A DNA stretch of 47,148 nt, from assembly GCA_025965155.1 (NCBI GenBank), contig JAOPXN010000016.1, positions 1-47,148 of the forward strand, in the 5' to 3' direction. The stretch comes from Propionibacteriaceae bacterium (GTDB lineage Bacteria; Actinomycetota; Actinomycetes; Propionibacteriales; Propionibacteriaceae). Within the stretch, counting starts at the first letter, position 1; each line of letters begins with the position of its first letter. The translations under genes and the position numbers were made by a program. The notes under the pieces are model-generated. The model was given only the letters and a program-made list of their open reading frames with translations. It did not search any database and was not told where the DNA came from. This document shows positions 15,274 to 25,333 of this stretch, piece by piece.

Positions 15274-17196
15274 ATGCCCCCCGTGCCGCGCCGACTGCTC
15301 GAGTCCATCCGCAGCCCTCAGGACCTGCGATCGCTCTCGACCGATGAGCTGAACCAGCTCAGCGCAGAGATCCGGTCGTTCCTGATCCATCACGTGAGCC
15401 AGACCGGCGGGCACCTGGGTCCGAACCTGGGCGTTGTGGAGCTGACCGTGGCGCTGCACCGGGTCTTCGACTCACCTCGCGACCCGATCATCTTCGACAC
15501 CGGGCACCAGAGCTACGTCCACAAGATGCTGACCGGCCGTCAGCAGGGCTTCCCGGGACTGCGTCAGCGCGGTGGGCTGTCGGGCTACCCGAGCCGGGCC
15601 GAGTCCGAGCACGACTGGGTGGAGAACTCTCATGCCTCGACGTCGCTGTCGTACGCCGACGGGATGGCGAAGGCATTGCGGCAGCAGGGCCGCTCGGGCA
15701 CGGTGGTCGCCTTTATCGGCGACGGCGCGCTGACCGGCGGGATGGCGTGGGAGGCGCTGAACAACATCGCCGCCGAGGAGGACCTGCCGCTGGTGATCGT
15801 GGTCAACGACAACGGCCGTTCCTACACGCCCACCGTGGGCGGCCTGGCCAAGCACCTGTCCGGGCTGCGCACCAACCCGCGGTACGAGCAGATCCTGGAT
15901 CTGGTGAAGCGCAACGTCAGCCGGGCGCCGCTGCTGGGCAGCGCTGCGTACGACATCCTGCACGGAATCAAGATCGGGCTCAAGGACGTACTTGCTCCGC
16001 AGGGGATGTTCTCCGACCTTGGCCTGAAGTATCTCGGCCCGGTCGACGGGCATGACGTTGTCGCCGTGGAGCGTGCACTGCATCAGGCGAAGCAGTACGG
16101 CGGGCCGGTGCTGGTGCACTGCCTGACCCGCAAGGGCAACGGGTTCAAGGCCGCCGAGAACCATGAGGAGGACCGGTTCCACGCGGTCGGCAAGATCGAC
16201 GAGCTGACCGGTGAGGCGCTCGCGGGCACCGTGGCCAAGACCTGGACCGACGTTTTCTCCGAGGAGCTGGTCGAGCTCGGCAGCACCGATCCGCGGATCG
16301 TGGCGATCACGGCGGCCATGATGTATCCCACCGGGCTGGCCCGGTTCGCCAACGCCTTCCCCGACCGGTTCTTCGACGTCGGCATCGCCGAGCAGCACGC
16401 GGTCACCTCGGCCGCAGGAATGGCCATGGGCGGACTACACCCCGTCGTCGCCGTCTACGCCACATTCTTGAACCGGGCGTTCGACCAGCTGTTGATGGAC
16501 GTCGCGCTGCACCGCTGCGGCGTCACCTTCGTCCTGGACCGCGCCGGTGTCACCGGCACCGACGGCGCGAGCCACAACGGCATGTGGGACATGTCCATCC
16601 TCCAGCTCGTGCCCGGCCTGCATCTGAGCGCGCCGCGCGATGGCACCCGGCTCCGCCAGGCGCTGGCTGCTGCGGTCGCCATCGACGACGCCCCGAGTGT
16701 CGTCAGGTACTCCAAGGAAACAGTGCCCGACGACATCGAGGCGATCGACACTCTTGACGGCGTCGACGTGCTGCTCCGGACCGAGAACCCCCGGGTCCTG
16801 GTCGTCGCGTACGGCCAGATGGTCGGTACCGGGCTAGCCGTCGGGCAGCGGCTGTCCGACCAGGGCATCGGCGTCACCGTGGTCGACCCCGTCTGGGCGC
16901 TGCCGCTCAACCCGGCCCTGGTGAAGCTGAGCGCCGGGCATGATCTGGTGATCAGCATCGAGGACAGCGGAGTTGTCGGTGGCTGCGGCGCCCGGCTGGC
17001 GCAGGAGATGCGCCTCGCTGACGTGCTGACGCCGCTTCGGGAGTTCGGCATTCCGCAGGAGTTCCTGCCGCACGGCGGCCGCGGTGAGCTGCTGGAGGAG
17101 CTTGGTCTCACGCCGCAGGCCATCGCGCGGTATGCGGTCGAGGCCATCGTGCGGGACGACTCGACGCTGACCGAAGGCGCGCTGAAGCAGGGCTGA
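15274..17196 (+). CDS. dxs: 1-deoxy-D-xylulose-5-phosphate synthase
   Basis: A 640-residue thiamine-diphosphate enzyme, first step of the MEP pathway: pyruvate plus glyceraldehyde-3-phosphate to DXP. N-terminal signature [24 protein letters not shown] and [18 protein letters not shown]; ThDP/Mg motif [18 protein letters not shown] ... VVNDN; the transketolase pyrimidine-binding domain has [17 protein letters not shown]; the C-terminal domain follows. Length is standard. With idi and crtE nearby it supplies precursors for carotenoids as well as for quinones and lipid carriers. Confidence 0.96.
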   Translation: MPPVPRRLLESIRSPQDLRSLSTDELNQLSAEIRSFLIHHVSQTGGHLGPNLGVVELTVALHRVFDSPRDPIIFDTGHQSYVHKMLTGRQQGFPGLRQRGGLSGYPSRAESEHDWVENSHASTSLSYADGMAKALRQQGRSGTVVAFIGDGALTGGMAWEALNNIAAEEDLPLVIVVNDNGRSYTPTVGGLAKHLSGLRTNPRYEQILDLVKRNVSRAPLLGSAAYDILHGIKIGLKDVLAPQGMFSDLGLKYLGPVDGHDVVAVERALHQAKQYGGPVLVHCLTRKGNGFKAAENHEEDRFHAVGKIDELTGEALAGTVAKTWTDVFSEELVELGSTDPRIVAITAAMMYPTGLARFANAFPDRFFDVGIAEQHAVTSAAGMAMGGLHPVVAVYATFLNRAFDQLLMDVALHRCGVTFVLDRAGVTGTDGASHNGMWDMSILQLVPGLHLSAPRDGTRLRQALAAAVAIDDAPSVVRYSKETVPDDIEAIDTLDGVDVLLRTENPRVLVVAYGQMVGTGLAVGQRLSDQGIGVTVVDPVWALPLNPALVKLSAGHDLVISIEDSGVVGGCGARLAQEMRLADVLTPLREFGIPQEFLPHGGRGELLEELGLTPQAIARYAVEAIVRDDSTLTEGALKQG

Positions 17197-17264
17197 CGCT
17201 CCTCCGGTTTAGGGTGGGTTCGTCGAGCCTCACGGTGAGGCCGCTTCCACGGAGGTGAGTGGGT

Positions 17265-18755
17265 ATGGGCATTTTTCGAACCAAGGGCATCGAGCAGTCC
17301 ATTGCTGACACCGACGAACCGGAGTACCAGCTCAAGAAGAACCTGACCGCGCTCGACCTCACCGTCTTCGGCGTGGGCGTGATCATCGGCGCCGGTATCT
17401 TCACCCTGACCGGGCGGGCGGCTGCCACCATCGCCGGCCCTGCAATCGTGCTCAGCTTCGTCGTGTCGGCGTTGTGCTGCGCCCTGGCGGCGCTCTGCTA
17501 CGCCGAGTTCGCTTCCACCGTGCCCGTCTCTGGGTCGGCGTATACCTTCGCCTACGCCAGCCTGGGCGAGATCATCGCCTGGATCATCGGCTGGGATTTG
17601 CTGCTCGAGCTGATGCTCGGTGCGAGTGTGGTGGCCCAGGGCTGGAGCACCTACGCGGTGGTGCTGCTGGAGAACCTGGGGATCGGCTGGCCGGCAGCGC
17701 TGGGCCCGGGCGGAACGGTGGACGTGCTGGCGATGCTGCTGGTAGCGCTGCTGGCGACCTTGATCACGATCGGGATCAAGGAGTCGATGCGGGTGAATCT
17801 GGTGCTGGTGGCGGTCAAGGTCTTCATCGTCTTGTTCGTGATCATCGCCGGTATCGGCTTCATCAACCCGGCCAACTACTCACCGTTCATCCCACCGCCC
17901 GTGCCTGGCGCGAGTGCAGTGGAGCACTGGTATCAGCAGCCGTTGCTCCAGGCCGCGCTGGGTCTGGAGCCGACCGCCTTTGGAGTGTCCGGAATCTTCG
18001 TTGGTGCAGCGCTGGTGTTCTTTGCCTACATCGGTTTCGACGTCGTAGCCACCACTGCGGAGGAGGCTCGTAATCCACAGCGCGACCTGCCGATCGGCAT
18101 CCTGGCGTCGCTGCTGATCTGCACTGTCCTCTATGCCGCGGTGGCGTTGGTGATCACCGGCATGGTCAAGTACGACCAGATCGATCCGAAAGCGGCGCTG
18201 GCATCGGCATTCACCTCCCTCGGCAAGACCAACTACGCCACCTTGATCTCAGCCGGAGCGGTGGCGGGCCTCACCACGGTCGTGTTGACGTTGCTGATCG
18301 GCGCCTCGCGGGTAGTGTTCGCCATGTCGCGGGACCACCTGCTGCCACCGGTGCTGAGCAAGGTCCATCCGCGGTTCCAGACGCCGTACGTGATCACCGT
18401 GGTGATCGGCGTGGTCACCATGCTGGTGGCGGGCCTGACCCCGATCGGCAAGCTCGAGGAGATGGTGAACATCGGCACGCTGACCGCGTTCATCGTGGTG
18501 TCGATCGGCATCGTCGTACTTCGCCGGACCCGGCCGGACCTGCCGCGGGCCTTTCGAGTTCCGTTCTCGCCGGCTCTGCCCATCGCCTCCGCGGCCATCT
18601 GCGTTTTCCTGACGCTGAACCTGTCGATCGAGACCTGGCTGCGGTTCGTGATCTGGATGGTTCTCGGCTTCGCGCTGTACGCCGCCTACGGGTACCGAAG
18701 GTCCCGGCTGGCCACCGGCGAGACCCTGGCCGAGATGGGGCACGCCCACCGCTGA
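17265..18755 (+). CDS. Amino-acid permease, APC superfamily, cationic amino-acid transporter type
   Basis: A 496-residue integral membrane protein with about twelve hydrophobic segments. The first helix contains GVGVIIGAGIFTLTGR, the Gly-rich substrate motif of APC transporters, and FAYIGFDVVATTAEEARNPQRDLPIGI is the conserved TM6-loop signature of the CAT/YfnA subfamily. The ATG at 17265 is preferred because GGAGG lies at 17251-17255; a GTG at 17259 would be only 3 bases from it. Substrate is probably a basic or branched amino acid; the sequence does not settle which. Confidence 0.87.
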   Translation: MGIFRTKGIEQSIADTDEPEYQLKKNLTALDLTVFGVGVIIGAGIFTLTGRAAATIAGPAIVLSFVVSALCCALAALCYAEFASTVPVSGSAYTFAYASLGEIIAWIIGWDLLLELMLGASVVAQGWSTYAVVLLENLGIGWPAALGPGGTVDVLAMLLVALLATLITIGIKESMRVNLVLVAVKVFIVLFVIIAGIGFINPANYSPFIPPPVPGASAVEHWYQQPLLQAALGLEPTAFGVSGIFVGAALVFFAYIGFDVVATTAEEARNPQRDLPIGILASLLICTVLYAAVALVITGMVKYDQIDPKAALASAFTSLGKTNYATLISAGAVAGLTTVVLTLLIGASRVVFAMSRDHLLPPVLSKVHPRFQTPYVITVVIGVVTMLVAGLTPIGKLEEMVNIGTLTAFIVVSIGIVVLRRTRPDLPRAFRVPFSPALPIASAAICVFLTLNLSIETWLRFVIWMVLGFALYAAYGYRRSRLATGETLAEMGHAHR

Positions 18756-18793
18756 GCGCACCGCCCGACGCCGCCTGTTTCCCGGCCGCCGAG

Positions 18794-18842
18794 GCGTCAG
18801 CTCCGCCGCAACACGCCGCCCAGAACGCGGAGGAGCTGACGC
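18794..18842. terminator. Bidirectional hairpin between the convergent permease and fadB genes
   Basis: GCGTCAGCTCC at 18794 pairs with GGAGCTGACGC ending at 18842, extended by GCC-GC pairs with a small bulge, leaving a loop of about 20 bases. It sits between two convergent stops (18755 and 18856). There is no U-run, as is usual for actinobacterial hairpin terminators. Confidence 0.65.
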
Positions 18843-18855
18843 GTCGGCGAAGGGG

Positions 18856-20988
18856 TTAGGCGAGGCTGGCGACGCCGGGAGGTAGGAAGGTGCGGCCGAC
18901 GACTTTCTCCGAAATTCCCTCGCGGTCCAGGTAGGGGGTGATGCCGCCCAGATGGAAGGGCCAGCCGGCGCCGAGGATCATGCACAGGTCGATGTCCATC
19001 GGCGCTGCGACCACCCCTTCGGCCAGCATCAGGCCGATCTCCTCGGCCAGCGCCGACAGGACCCGGAGCCGTACCTCCTCGCGGGTACTCGGCTGGTCGC
19101 CGGTGACGAACAGCTGTTGGGTCTGCTCCGACACGTACGGCTTGCCTTCGGAGGTCCAGTCGTAGATGCCGGGGCGCTTGGCCGCCACCAGGGCCTTGAG
19201 GTTCGGCGACACGGTGAACCGGTCACCGAAGGCGGCCTGCAGCGTCTCGGCCACGTGCAGCCCGATCGCCGGCCCGACCAGCTGGAGCAGCACGAACGGC
19301 GGCAGCGGCAACCCGAGGGATCGCAGCGCCGAGTCGGCCACCGCGATGGGAGTGCCCTCGTCGACCGCCCGGCTGACCTCGCCGATCCACCGGGTCAGCA
19401 GTCGGTTGACGACAAAGGCGGGAGCGTCCTTGACCAGCACCGCGTTCTTCCGTAGCGCCTTGGCCACCGCCAGTGCCGTGGCCACGGAGGCGTCGTCGGT
19501 GCTTTCTCCGCGGACCAGCTCCAGCAGCGGCAGCACCGCCACCGGGTTGAAGAAGTGGAAACCGAGAACCCGCTCGGGATGCCGCAAGTCGGCGGCCATG
19601 GCGGTGACTGACAGCGACGAGGTGTTGGTGGCCAGCACACAGGTGTCGCTGACATGCTGCTCGATCGCGGCGAACACCTGCTTCTTCGTCTCCAGCTCCT
19701 CAAACACCGCTTCGAGGACGAAGTCGCAGCCGGCGAAGTCCTGGTGGCTGGTGGTGCCCGACACCAGCCCCTTCCACCGGTGAGCCTGATCCGCTGAGAT
19801 GCGGCCGCGGCCCAGCAGCGAGTCGATCTCGGCGTGGACATAGCCCAGGCCGCGCTGCACCCGGTCAGTGTCGAGGTCGGACATGATCACCGGAACCTGC
19901 AGCTGCCGGACAAACAGCAGCGCCAGCTGGCCGGCCATCAGGCCGGCACCGACGATGCCGACCCGGGTGACCGGTCGGGCCAGGGCTCCCTCCGGCGCCC
20001 CGGCGGGTCGACGGGCCCGCTTCTGCACCAGGTCGAAGGCGTACAGAGTGGACCGCAGCTCGGGGCTGACCAGCAGGTCCGCCAGTGCGGCGTCTTCGGC
20101 GGCGAAGGCGTCGGCGCGCTCGGCAGTCCGGGCGGCGCTGATCAGCTCCAGTGCCCGGTACGGTCCCGGGGCGGCGCCGGAGACCTTCTGGTCAACGAAC
20201 TCCTTTCCGCGGGCCACTGCCGCGTCCCACGCCTCGCCTCGGTCGATCTCTCGTCGCTGGACGGTGAGAGTCCCGGCAACGACCTGGCCGGCCCAGTCCA
20301 GCGACCGCTCCAGGAAGTCGGCGCCATCGAAAAGGGCGTCGGCGACGCCGAGGGCGAACGCCTGCGGGCCGGTCAACATCCGGTTCTGGTTCAGCGGGTT
20401 CTCGATGATCACCGTGACGGCCGCGTCCGGGCCGATCAGGTTCGGCAGCAGGTACGCGCCGCCCCAGCCGGGCAGCATGCCGAGGAAGCATTCGGGCAAC
20501 CCGATCCCGGCCGCAGCCGCGGAGACGGTCCGGTAGTGGCAGTGCAGAGCGAGCTCCAGCCCGCCACCGAGGGCGAGGCCGTTGATGAAGGCGAACGTCG
20601 GCACCGGTGCGCTGTGCAGCTTGTCGAAGACCGCGTGCCCGATTCGGGCGATAGTCTCGCCCTGGGAGCGCTCGGTGATCTTGGGAACACCGGTCAAATC
20701 CGCGCCGGCCGCCAGGATGAACGGTTTGCCGGTGACGGCGATCGCCGCGACGTCGTCCCGCAGCAATGCCGCATCGACCGCCGCGTTCAGCGCGGCGAGG
20801 CTGCGAGGGCCGAGGACGTTGGGCTTGGCGTGGTCATGGCCGTTGTCCAGGGTGATCAGTACAGCGGTGGAACCGGTGTGCGGAAGCAGAACGTCCCGGC
20901 TGAGGGCGCGGGTCACCATCTCCGACTCGGTCAAGGCCGAGGCCTGGGTGATCAACATCTCTAGATCGCTGTCGGTCATCGTGGTCAC
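18856..20988 (-). CDS. fadB: Fatty-acid oxidation multifunctional enzyme: enoyl-CoA hydratase / 3-hydroxyacyl-CoA dehydrogenase
   Basis: A 710-residue two-domain enzyme. The crotonase domain (about residues 20-300) has AGADLTGVP, NGLALGGGLELALHC and GLPECFLGMLPGWGG with the two catalytic glutamates. The dehydrogenase domain begins RVGIVGAGLMAG (NAD-binding) and continues with HFFNPVAVLPLLELVRGE, containing the catalytic histidine, and NRLLTRWIGEVSRAVDEG. The GTG at 20988 is chosen because it overlaps the thiolase stop by 4 bases and has GGGAGG 6 bases upstream; ATG 20979 is the alternative. It hydrates and oxidises acyl-CoA intermediates, handing 3-ketoacyl-CoA to the upstream thiolase. Confidence 0.92.
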   Translation of the reverse strand: MTTMTDSDLEMLITQASALTESEMVTRALSRDVLLPHTGSTAVLITLDNGHDHAKPNVLGPRSLAALNAAVDAALLRDDVAAIAVTGKPFILAAGADLTGVPKITERSQGETIARIGHAVFDKLHSAPVPTFAFINGLALGGGLELALHCHYRTVSAAAAGIGLPECFLGMLPGWGGAYLLPNLIGPDAAVTVIIENPLNQNRMLTGPQAFALGVADALFDGADFLERSLDWAGQVVAGTLTVQRREIDRGEAWDAAVARGKEFVDQKVSGAAPGPYRALELISAARTAERADAFAAEDAALADLLVSPELRSTLYAFDLVQKRARRPAGAPEGALARPVTRVGIVGAGLMAGQLALLFVRQLQVPVIMSDLDTDRVQRGLGYVHAEIDSLLGRGRISADQAHRWKGLVSGTTSHQDFAGCDFVLEAVFEELETKKQVFAAIEQHVSDTCVLATNTSSLSVTAMAADLRHPERVLGFHFFNPVAVLPLLELVRGESTDDASVATALAVAKALRKNAVLVKDAPAFVVNRLLTRWIGEVSRAVDEGTPIAVADSALRSLGLPLPPFVLLQLVGPAIGLHVAETLQAAFGDRFTVSPNLKALVAAKRPGIYDWTSEGKPYVSEQTQQLFVTGDQPSTREEVRLRVLSALAEEIGLMLAEGVVAAPMDIDLCMILGAGWPFHLGGITPYLDREGISEKVVGRTFLPPGVASLA

Positions 20989-22229
20989 TGTGCGCCTCCC
21001 TTCGGCTGGACCGGGAGAGCCGAGGGGACCGGCGAGCCGGCGTCGCGGTGGTGCGGGTTCTCCCAGATCACCGAGCCGCCCATGCCTAGTCCGATACACA
21101 TGGTGGTCAGGCCGTAGCGGACTTCTGGATGCTCCCGGAACGTACGAGCCAGGTGGATCATCAGACGGACTCCGGAGCTGGCCAGCGGATGACCCAGCGC
21201 AATCGCGCCACCGTACGGGTTGACCCGACCGTCGGAGTCGTCAATCCCGAAATGATCAAGGAAGGCAAGCACCTGGACTGCGAAAGCCTCGTTGATCTCG
21301 AAGGCACCAAGATCATCAACGCTGAGTCCGGCCAACCGCAGAGCCCGCTCGGTGGCCGGGATCGGGCCGACGCCCATCACCTCGGGATCCACACCAGCGA
21401 AGGCAAAAGAGACCAGCCGCATGGCGGCGGGCAGTCCCAGTTCGGCGGCCGTGTCCTCCGCCGCCACCAGCGCCGCGGTGGCGCCGTCGTTCAGCCCGGC
21501 CGCATTTCCGGGGGTGACCCGACCGTGCGGACGGAACGGTGTCTTGAGGGAAGCCAGTGCCTCCTTGGTGGTGCCTGGTCGGGGTGGCTCGTCGGCGGTG
21601 GCCAGTCCCCAGCCCAGCTCGGCGCTTCTGGTGGCCACAGTCACCAGTGACTCCTGGATGACGCCGTGCCGGTACGCCGCCGCCACCCGCTGCTGGCTGA
21701 GTACGGCGAAGGCGTCGGCCCGGTCTCGGGTGATCGCGGGGAAGCGGTCATGGAGGTTCTCCGCCGTCGAGCCCATCACCAGGGCCGATGGGTCGACGAG
21801 CTTCTCGGCGACAATTCTCGGGTTCGGGTCGACCGCCTCACCCATTGGATGTCGTCCCATGTGCTCGACCCCGCCGGCGATGGCGACGTCGTAAGCGCCG
21901 AAGGCTATGCCCGAGGCAACGCTGGTGACCGCGGTCATCGCCCCGGCGCACATCCGGTCGATCGAGTAGCCGGGGACGGAGCGTGGCAGACCGGCCAACA
22001 GGGCGGCGGTCCGGCCGATGGTCAGGCCTTGGTCCCCGATTTGGGTAGTGGCCGCGATCGCCACTTCGTCGATCCGCTCGGCCGGCAGCTGCGGGTGCCG
22101 CCGCATCAGCTCACGGATGCAGTTGACCACCAGGTCGTCGGCGCGGGTCTCGGCGTACAGCGAGCCGGCCTTGCCGAAGGGTGTGCGTACGCCGTCGACA
22201 AAGACGACCTCACGGGATTCACGAGCCAT
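20985..22229 (-). CDS. fadA: Acetyl-CoA C-acyltransferase (3-ketoacyl-CoA thiolase)
   Basis: A 414-residue thiolase. Nucleophilic cysteine C94 in DRMCAGAM, histidine H347 in GHPLASSG, and second cysteine C378 in MCIGLGMGG form the catalytic set; GGVEHMGRHPMG and NEAFAVQ are further family motifs. It cleaves 3-ketoacyl-CoA in the last step of beta-oxidation. It is the first gene of the leftward fadA-fadB operon, and a palindrome 10 bases upstream of the start looks like its operator. The C-terminal tail after NPHHRD is an extra 20 or so residues. Confidence 0.93.
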   Translation of the reverse strand: MARESREVVFVDGVRTPFGKAGSLYAETRADDLVVNCIRELMRRHPQLPAERIDEVAIAATTQIGDQGLTIGRTAALLAGLPRSVPGYSIDRMCAGAMTAVTSVASGIAFGAYDVAIAGGVEHMGRHPMGEAVDPNPRIVAEKLVDPSALVMGSTAENLHDRFPAITRDRADAFAVLSQQRVAAAYRHGVIQESLVTVATRSAELGWGLATADEPPRPGTTKEALASLKTPFRPHGRVTPGNAAGLNDGATAALVAAEDTAAELGLPAAMRLVSFAFAGVDPEVMGVGPIPATERALRLAGLSVDDLGAFEINEAFAVQVLAFLDHFGIDDSDGRVNPYGGAIALGHPLASSGVRLMIHLARTFREHPEVRYGLTTMCIGLGMGGSVIWENPHHRDAGSPVPSALPVQPKGGAQ

Positions 22230-22238
22230 GCGTTTATA

Positions 22239-22252
22239 TTACTCACGAGTAA
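22239..22252. promoter_or_regulatory. Palindromic operator candidate in front of fadA-fadB
   Basis: TTACTCACGAGTAA (6-base arms TTACTC and GAGTAA, 2-base centre) lies 10 bases upstream of the fadA ATG at 22229, within an AT-rich spot in otherwise very GC-rich DNA. Size and symmetry resemble operators of TetR-family regulators that control beta-oxidation in actinobacteria. No regulator gene for it is in the window. Confidence 0.5.
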
Positions 22253-22282
22253 CAACGGCTGGCAGGAGTTCACCGATCTTGC

Positions 22283-23578
22283 TCAGGCCAGGAGCTGGGC
22301 GGTGATCAGTGCCACGGTCTGCTTGAGCTGCCATGGCCGGGCGCCCATCTCGGCTAGTGCCGCCTCCACTGACTCCTCCGTCACCGGCGTGGGGGGACGC
22401 CAGGCCAGCCGGCGCACGTACTCGGGGGTCAGCAGGTTCTCGATCGGCAGGTTCAGCTCCGCGGCTCGGGCGGACAACGCCTCGCGGACCCGGGCCAGCC
22501 GCTGCGCCGCGACCGGGTCCTTGCCGGCCCACATCCGCGCCTGCGGTGGCCCCTCGTTGGGAATGTGCATGGGCGGCAGCTCTGACTCCGGGAGCACATT
22601 CGTGGCCTCGATTGCCACCATCCACTCGGACTCGAAGCGACGGGCCTGTCGGCGCGCGAACAGCGGAATCTTTCGCATGGCGGCCCGATCCGGCTTCGGG
22701 CAGGCGGCCAGCTCGGTGATGGCTGCGTCGCCGAGGATCTTGCCGGGAGCGCGGTCCAGCCGGGCGGCGATCTCGTCCCGGGCCCGCCACAAGGCGGCGA
22801 CGTAGGCCAGTCCGCGCCGGGATCTGACCTTGTGCATCCCGGAGGTTCGTCGCCACGGGTCCTGCCGTGGCTCTGGGACCACGCCGACGCCCTGGACCAG
22901 CGCGGCGAACTCCTGGTGGGCCCACTCAAGCTTGCCGCTGTCATGCAGCTCCGCGGCCAGCTTGTCCCGCAGCTCGATCAACAGCTCGACGTCGAGCGCT
23001 GCGTAGTTCAGCCATTCGTGCGGCAGTGGCCGGCTCGACCAGTCAGCGGCGGAATGCTCCTTGAGCAGCCGGACCGCGAAGTGTTCCTCGATCAAGGTGC
23101 CGAGCGCGACGCGAGGATAGCCGAGCAGCCGGCCGGCCAGCTCAGTGTCGAAGAGCCTCCGCGGAACCAGGCCGACCTCGTACAGACAGCTCAGGTCCTG
23201 GCTCGCCGCGTGGATGATCCACTCCGCGTCCGCGATGGCCTCGCCGAGCCGGCTGAGGTCCGCTGGCTGACCGAACGCGATCGGGTCGATCAGGTGGGTG
23301 CCCGAGCCGGCGCGGCGGAGCTGGATCAGGTACGCGCGCTGGCTGTAGCGAAAGCCGTGCGCCCGCTCGGCGTCAACGGCCACTGGACCGGTGCCGGCCA
23401 GCAGGCTCTCGATGGTCGCAGTCAGCGCTGCCTCGGTGGTGGCGACCGGTGGAACGCCGCCGGACGGCTCAGTCAGAAGCTCCACTGGCTGTTCGACCGG
23501 ATCGACCCGGCTCCGATCGAGCTTGCTCGGATCGAGCTGCGTCTGGTCCGGCTGGTGCGGTGGAAGTGTGTCGCTCAA
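22283..23578 (-). CDS. rnd: Ribonuclease D family 3'-5' exoribonuclease
   Basis: About 431 residues. The DEDD exonuclease domain shows VAVDAERAHGFRYSQRAYLIQL (motif I DxE, D69 and E71), HAASQDLSCL (motif II) and NYAALDVELLIELRDKL (motif III). An HRDC-like helical domain (about 210-290: VRSRRGLAYVAALWRARDEIAARLDRAPGKIL) and a C-terminal HRDC-type domain follow. It trims 3' ends of structured RNA. The start is taken as the TTG at 23578, which overlaps the DUF3000 stop as TTGA and has GGAG just upstream; an ATG at 23668 would overlap DUF3000 by 94 bases. An intrinsically disordered Pro/Asp/Gln lead precedes the domain. Confidence 0.88.
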   Translation of the reverse strand: MSDTLPPHQPDQTQLDPSKLDRSRVDPVEQPVELLTEPSGGVPPVATTEAALTATIESLLAGTGPVAVDAERAHGFRYSQRAYLIQLRRAGSGTHLIDPIAFGQPADLSRLGEAIADAEWIIHAASQDLSCLYEVGLVPRRLFDTELAGRLLGYPRVALGTLIEEHFAVRLLKEHSAADWSSRPLPHEWLNYAALDVELLIELRDKLAAELHDSGKLEWAHQEFAALVQGVGVVPEPRQDPWRRTSGMHKVRSRRGLAYVAALWRARDEIAARLDRAPGKILGDAAITELAACPKPDRAAMRKIPLFARRQARRFESEWMVAIEATNVLPESELPPMHIPNEGPPQARMWAGKDPVAAQRLARVREALSARAAELNLPIENLLTPEYVRRLAWRPPTPVTEESVEAALAEMGARPWQLKQTVALITAQLLA

Positions 23579-24174
23579 CGTCTCCGGGGATTTCGGTTCG
23601 ATGGTTGACGCCGTGATGGCATCGCAACCACGCCGGCGGGGAGCGGCGGAAGACCCGCCGTGGTACACAGTAGTTCACCCCAGGCCTCCAGATGTGCGGC
23701 CAGCCCTGCACCGTCGGTGAGCTGGGGAGTCCAGGAGGCCCGGACCTCGACCTCCGCTCGAGGCGGGTCCTCGGCCATTCCACCGAAAGACTCGCTCGAC
23801 ACCGAGGTGACAGTGCCGCTCGGCGCCAGGTACTCGGCAGCGTGCGCTGCCAACGCGTCGACCAGCCAGGACCAGCCGACGCTGGCCAACAACGGGTCGG
23901 TGACCATCTCCGGATCGATGTCGGCTCGGGCGAAGGTCACACAGCGGAAGGTTCCTTCCCACGAGGCGTTGCCGGCGGGGTCGTGCAGCAGCACCAGCCG
24001 TCCGCTTCCGACGTCCTCACCGCCGACCACCACGTCAGCGGTGATCGCAGCCGAGAACGGGGCAATGCGCTGGGGCGCGGGGATCTCCTCAACCAGCAGC
24101 TCCGGCCGCCAGGAGGCCGTCAGGAGGTCCTTGGCGGCGCGGCGGAACGCGTCCGGTGCCGGTAACGGATCCAT
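23575..24174 (-). CDS. DUF3000 family protein
   Basis: A 199-residue protein of unknown function conserved in actinobacteria beside rnd and hemE. Features: opening MDPLPAPDAFRRAAKDLLTASWRPELLVEEIPAPQRIAPFSAAI, then GSGRLVLLHDPAGNASWEGTFRCVTFARADIDPEM, SVGWSWLVDALAAHAA and VEVRASWTPQLTDG. No signal peptide or membrane helix. The ATG at 24174 is chosen; a GTG four codons upstream is possible. Its stop overlaps the rnd start. It is divergent from hemE, with 88 bases between. Confidence 0.88.
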   Translation of the reverse strand: MDPLPAPDAFRRAAKDLLTASWRPELLVEEIPAPQRIAPFSAAITADVVVGGEDVGSGRLVLLHDPAGNASWEGTFRCVTFARADIDPEMVTDPLLASVGWSWLVDALAAHAAEYLAPSGTVTSVSSESFGGMAEDPPRAEVEVRASWTPQLTDGAGLAAHLEAWGELLCTTAGLPPLPAGVVAMPSRRQPSNRNPRRR

Positions 24175-24262
24175 CTTTGCTCCCACCGTGGCAGCGTATG
24201 CGTCGGGCCGCAGCCGGACCGCTCGACGCGCCGGAATTGGCGGGTCGTGAAAAGATTCCCGC

Positions 24263-25333
24263 GTGCCTGTTCCCGACTCCGTTTTCCTGGCTGCGTGCCG
24301 GCGTGCCCATCTCGACGACCGGCTACCTGTGTGGTTCATGCGGCAGGCAGGGCGGTCGTTGCCGGAGTACCGCGATGTGCGGCGAGGTGTTGGCATGCTG
24401 GAGAGCTGCGCGCGACCGGACCTCGTCACCGAGATCACGCTCCAGCCGGTCCGCCGGTACGGCGTGGACGCTGCCATCTTCTACTCCGACATCATGGTGC
24501 CGCTGAAGGCGATCGGGGTTGACCTCGACATCGTCGCCGGCACCGGCCCGGTGATCGCGCACCCGGTCCGCGACCAGCGGGACCTGAGCCAGCTTCGAAC
24601 GCTCGAGCCGACCGATGTCGAGTACGTCACCGAGGCGGTCAAGCACCTGGTCGCCGAGCTGGGGGACCGGCCGCTGATCGGCTTCGCCGGCGCGCCGTTC
24701 ACGTTGGCCAGCTATCTGGTGGAGGGTGGTCCGAGCAAGGACTACGCCAGGACCAAGTCGATGATGGTCTCCGCGCCGGACCTGTGGGACGGGCTGTGTT
24801 CACGGTTGGCCGACATCTCCGCCGCCTTCTTGACGGTGCAGGTCCAGGCCGGCGCGGCGGCGGTGCAGCTGTTCGACTCCTGGGCCGGCAGCCTCAGCGC
24901 CGCCGACTACGCCCGCTACGTGCAGCCGTACTCGGCCCAGGTGTTGGAGCGGGTCGGTGCCCTGGGCGTGCCGCGGATCCATTTCGGCGTCGGCACCTCC
25001 GAGCTGCTGCCTGCGATGGGTGCGGCGGGCGCCGATGTGGTCGGCGTGGACTGGCGGGTGCCACTGGCTGCGGCCAGCCAGCGGATCGGGCCGTCGTACG
25101 CCGTGCAGGGGAACCTTGACCCGGCCTTGCTGACCGCGCCCTGGCCGGTCCTGGCCGACCGGGTCCGGGACGTGGTCCGCTCCGGTGCGCTCGCCCCCGG
25201 CCACATCTTCAATCTCGGTCACGGGGTGCCGCCCACCACCGACCCTGACGTCCTCGCCCGCATCGTTGACCTGGTGCACACCGAAGCGCCTCAGCTCCGC
25301 GCGGCGGCCCGCGCCGAAGCCGGGATCGGATGA
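24263..25333 (+). CDS. hemE: Uroporphyrinogen decarboxylase
   Basis: A 356-residue TIM-barrel enzyme converting uroporphyrinogen III to coproporphyrinogen III. Signature near the N terminus [30 protein letters not shown] contains the catalytic aspartate; [17 protein letters not shown] is the second family signature; [13 protein letters not shown] lies near the C terminus. GTG start at 24263. First gene of hemE-hemY-hemQ; the stop overlaps the hemY start by 4 bases. Confidence 0.95.
   Translation: MPVPDSVFLAACRRAHLDDRLPVWFMRQAGRSLPEYRDVRRGVGMLESCARPDLVTEITLQPVRRYGVDAAIFYSDIMVPLKAIGVDLDIVAGTGPVIAHPVRDQRDLSQLRTLEPTDVEYVTEAVKHLVAELGDRPLIGFAGAPFTLASYLVEGGPSKDYARTKSMMVSAPDLWDGLCSRLADISAAFLTVQVQAGAAAVQLFDSWAGSLSAADYARYVQPYSAQVLERVGALGVPRIHFGVGTSELLPAMGAAGADVVGVDWRVPLAAASQRIGPSYAVQGNLDPALLTAPWPVLADRVRDVVRSGALAPGHIFNLGHGVPPTTDPDVLARIVDLVHTEAPQLRAAARAEAGIG

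Noticed and set aside
19834-20964. 376-codon open frame antisense to fadB
   Set aside because: Gly/Gln/Arg-rich without domain signatures, exactly opposite a conserved multifunctional enzyme.
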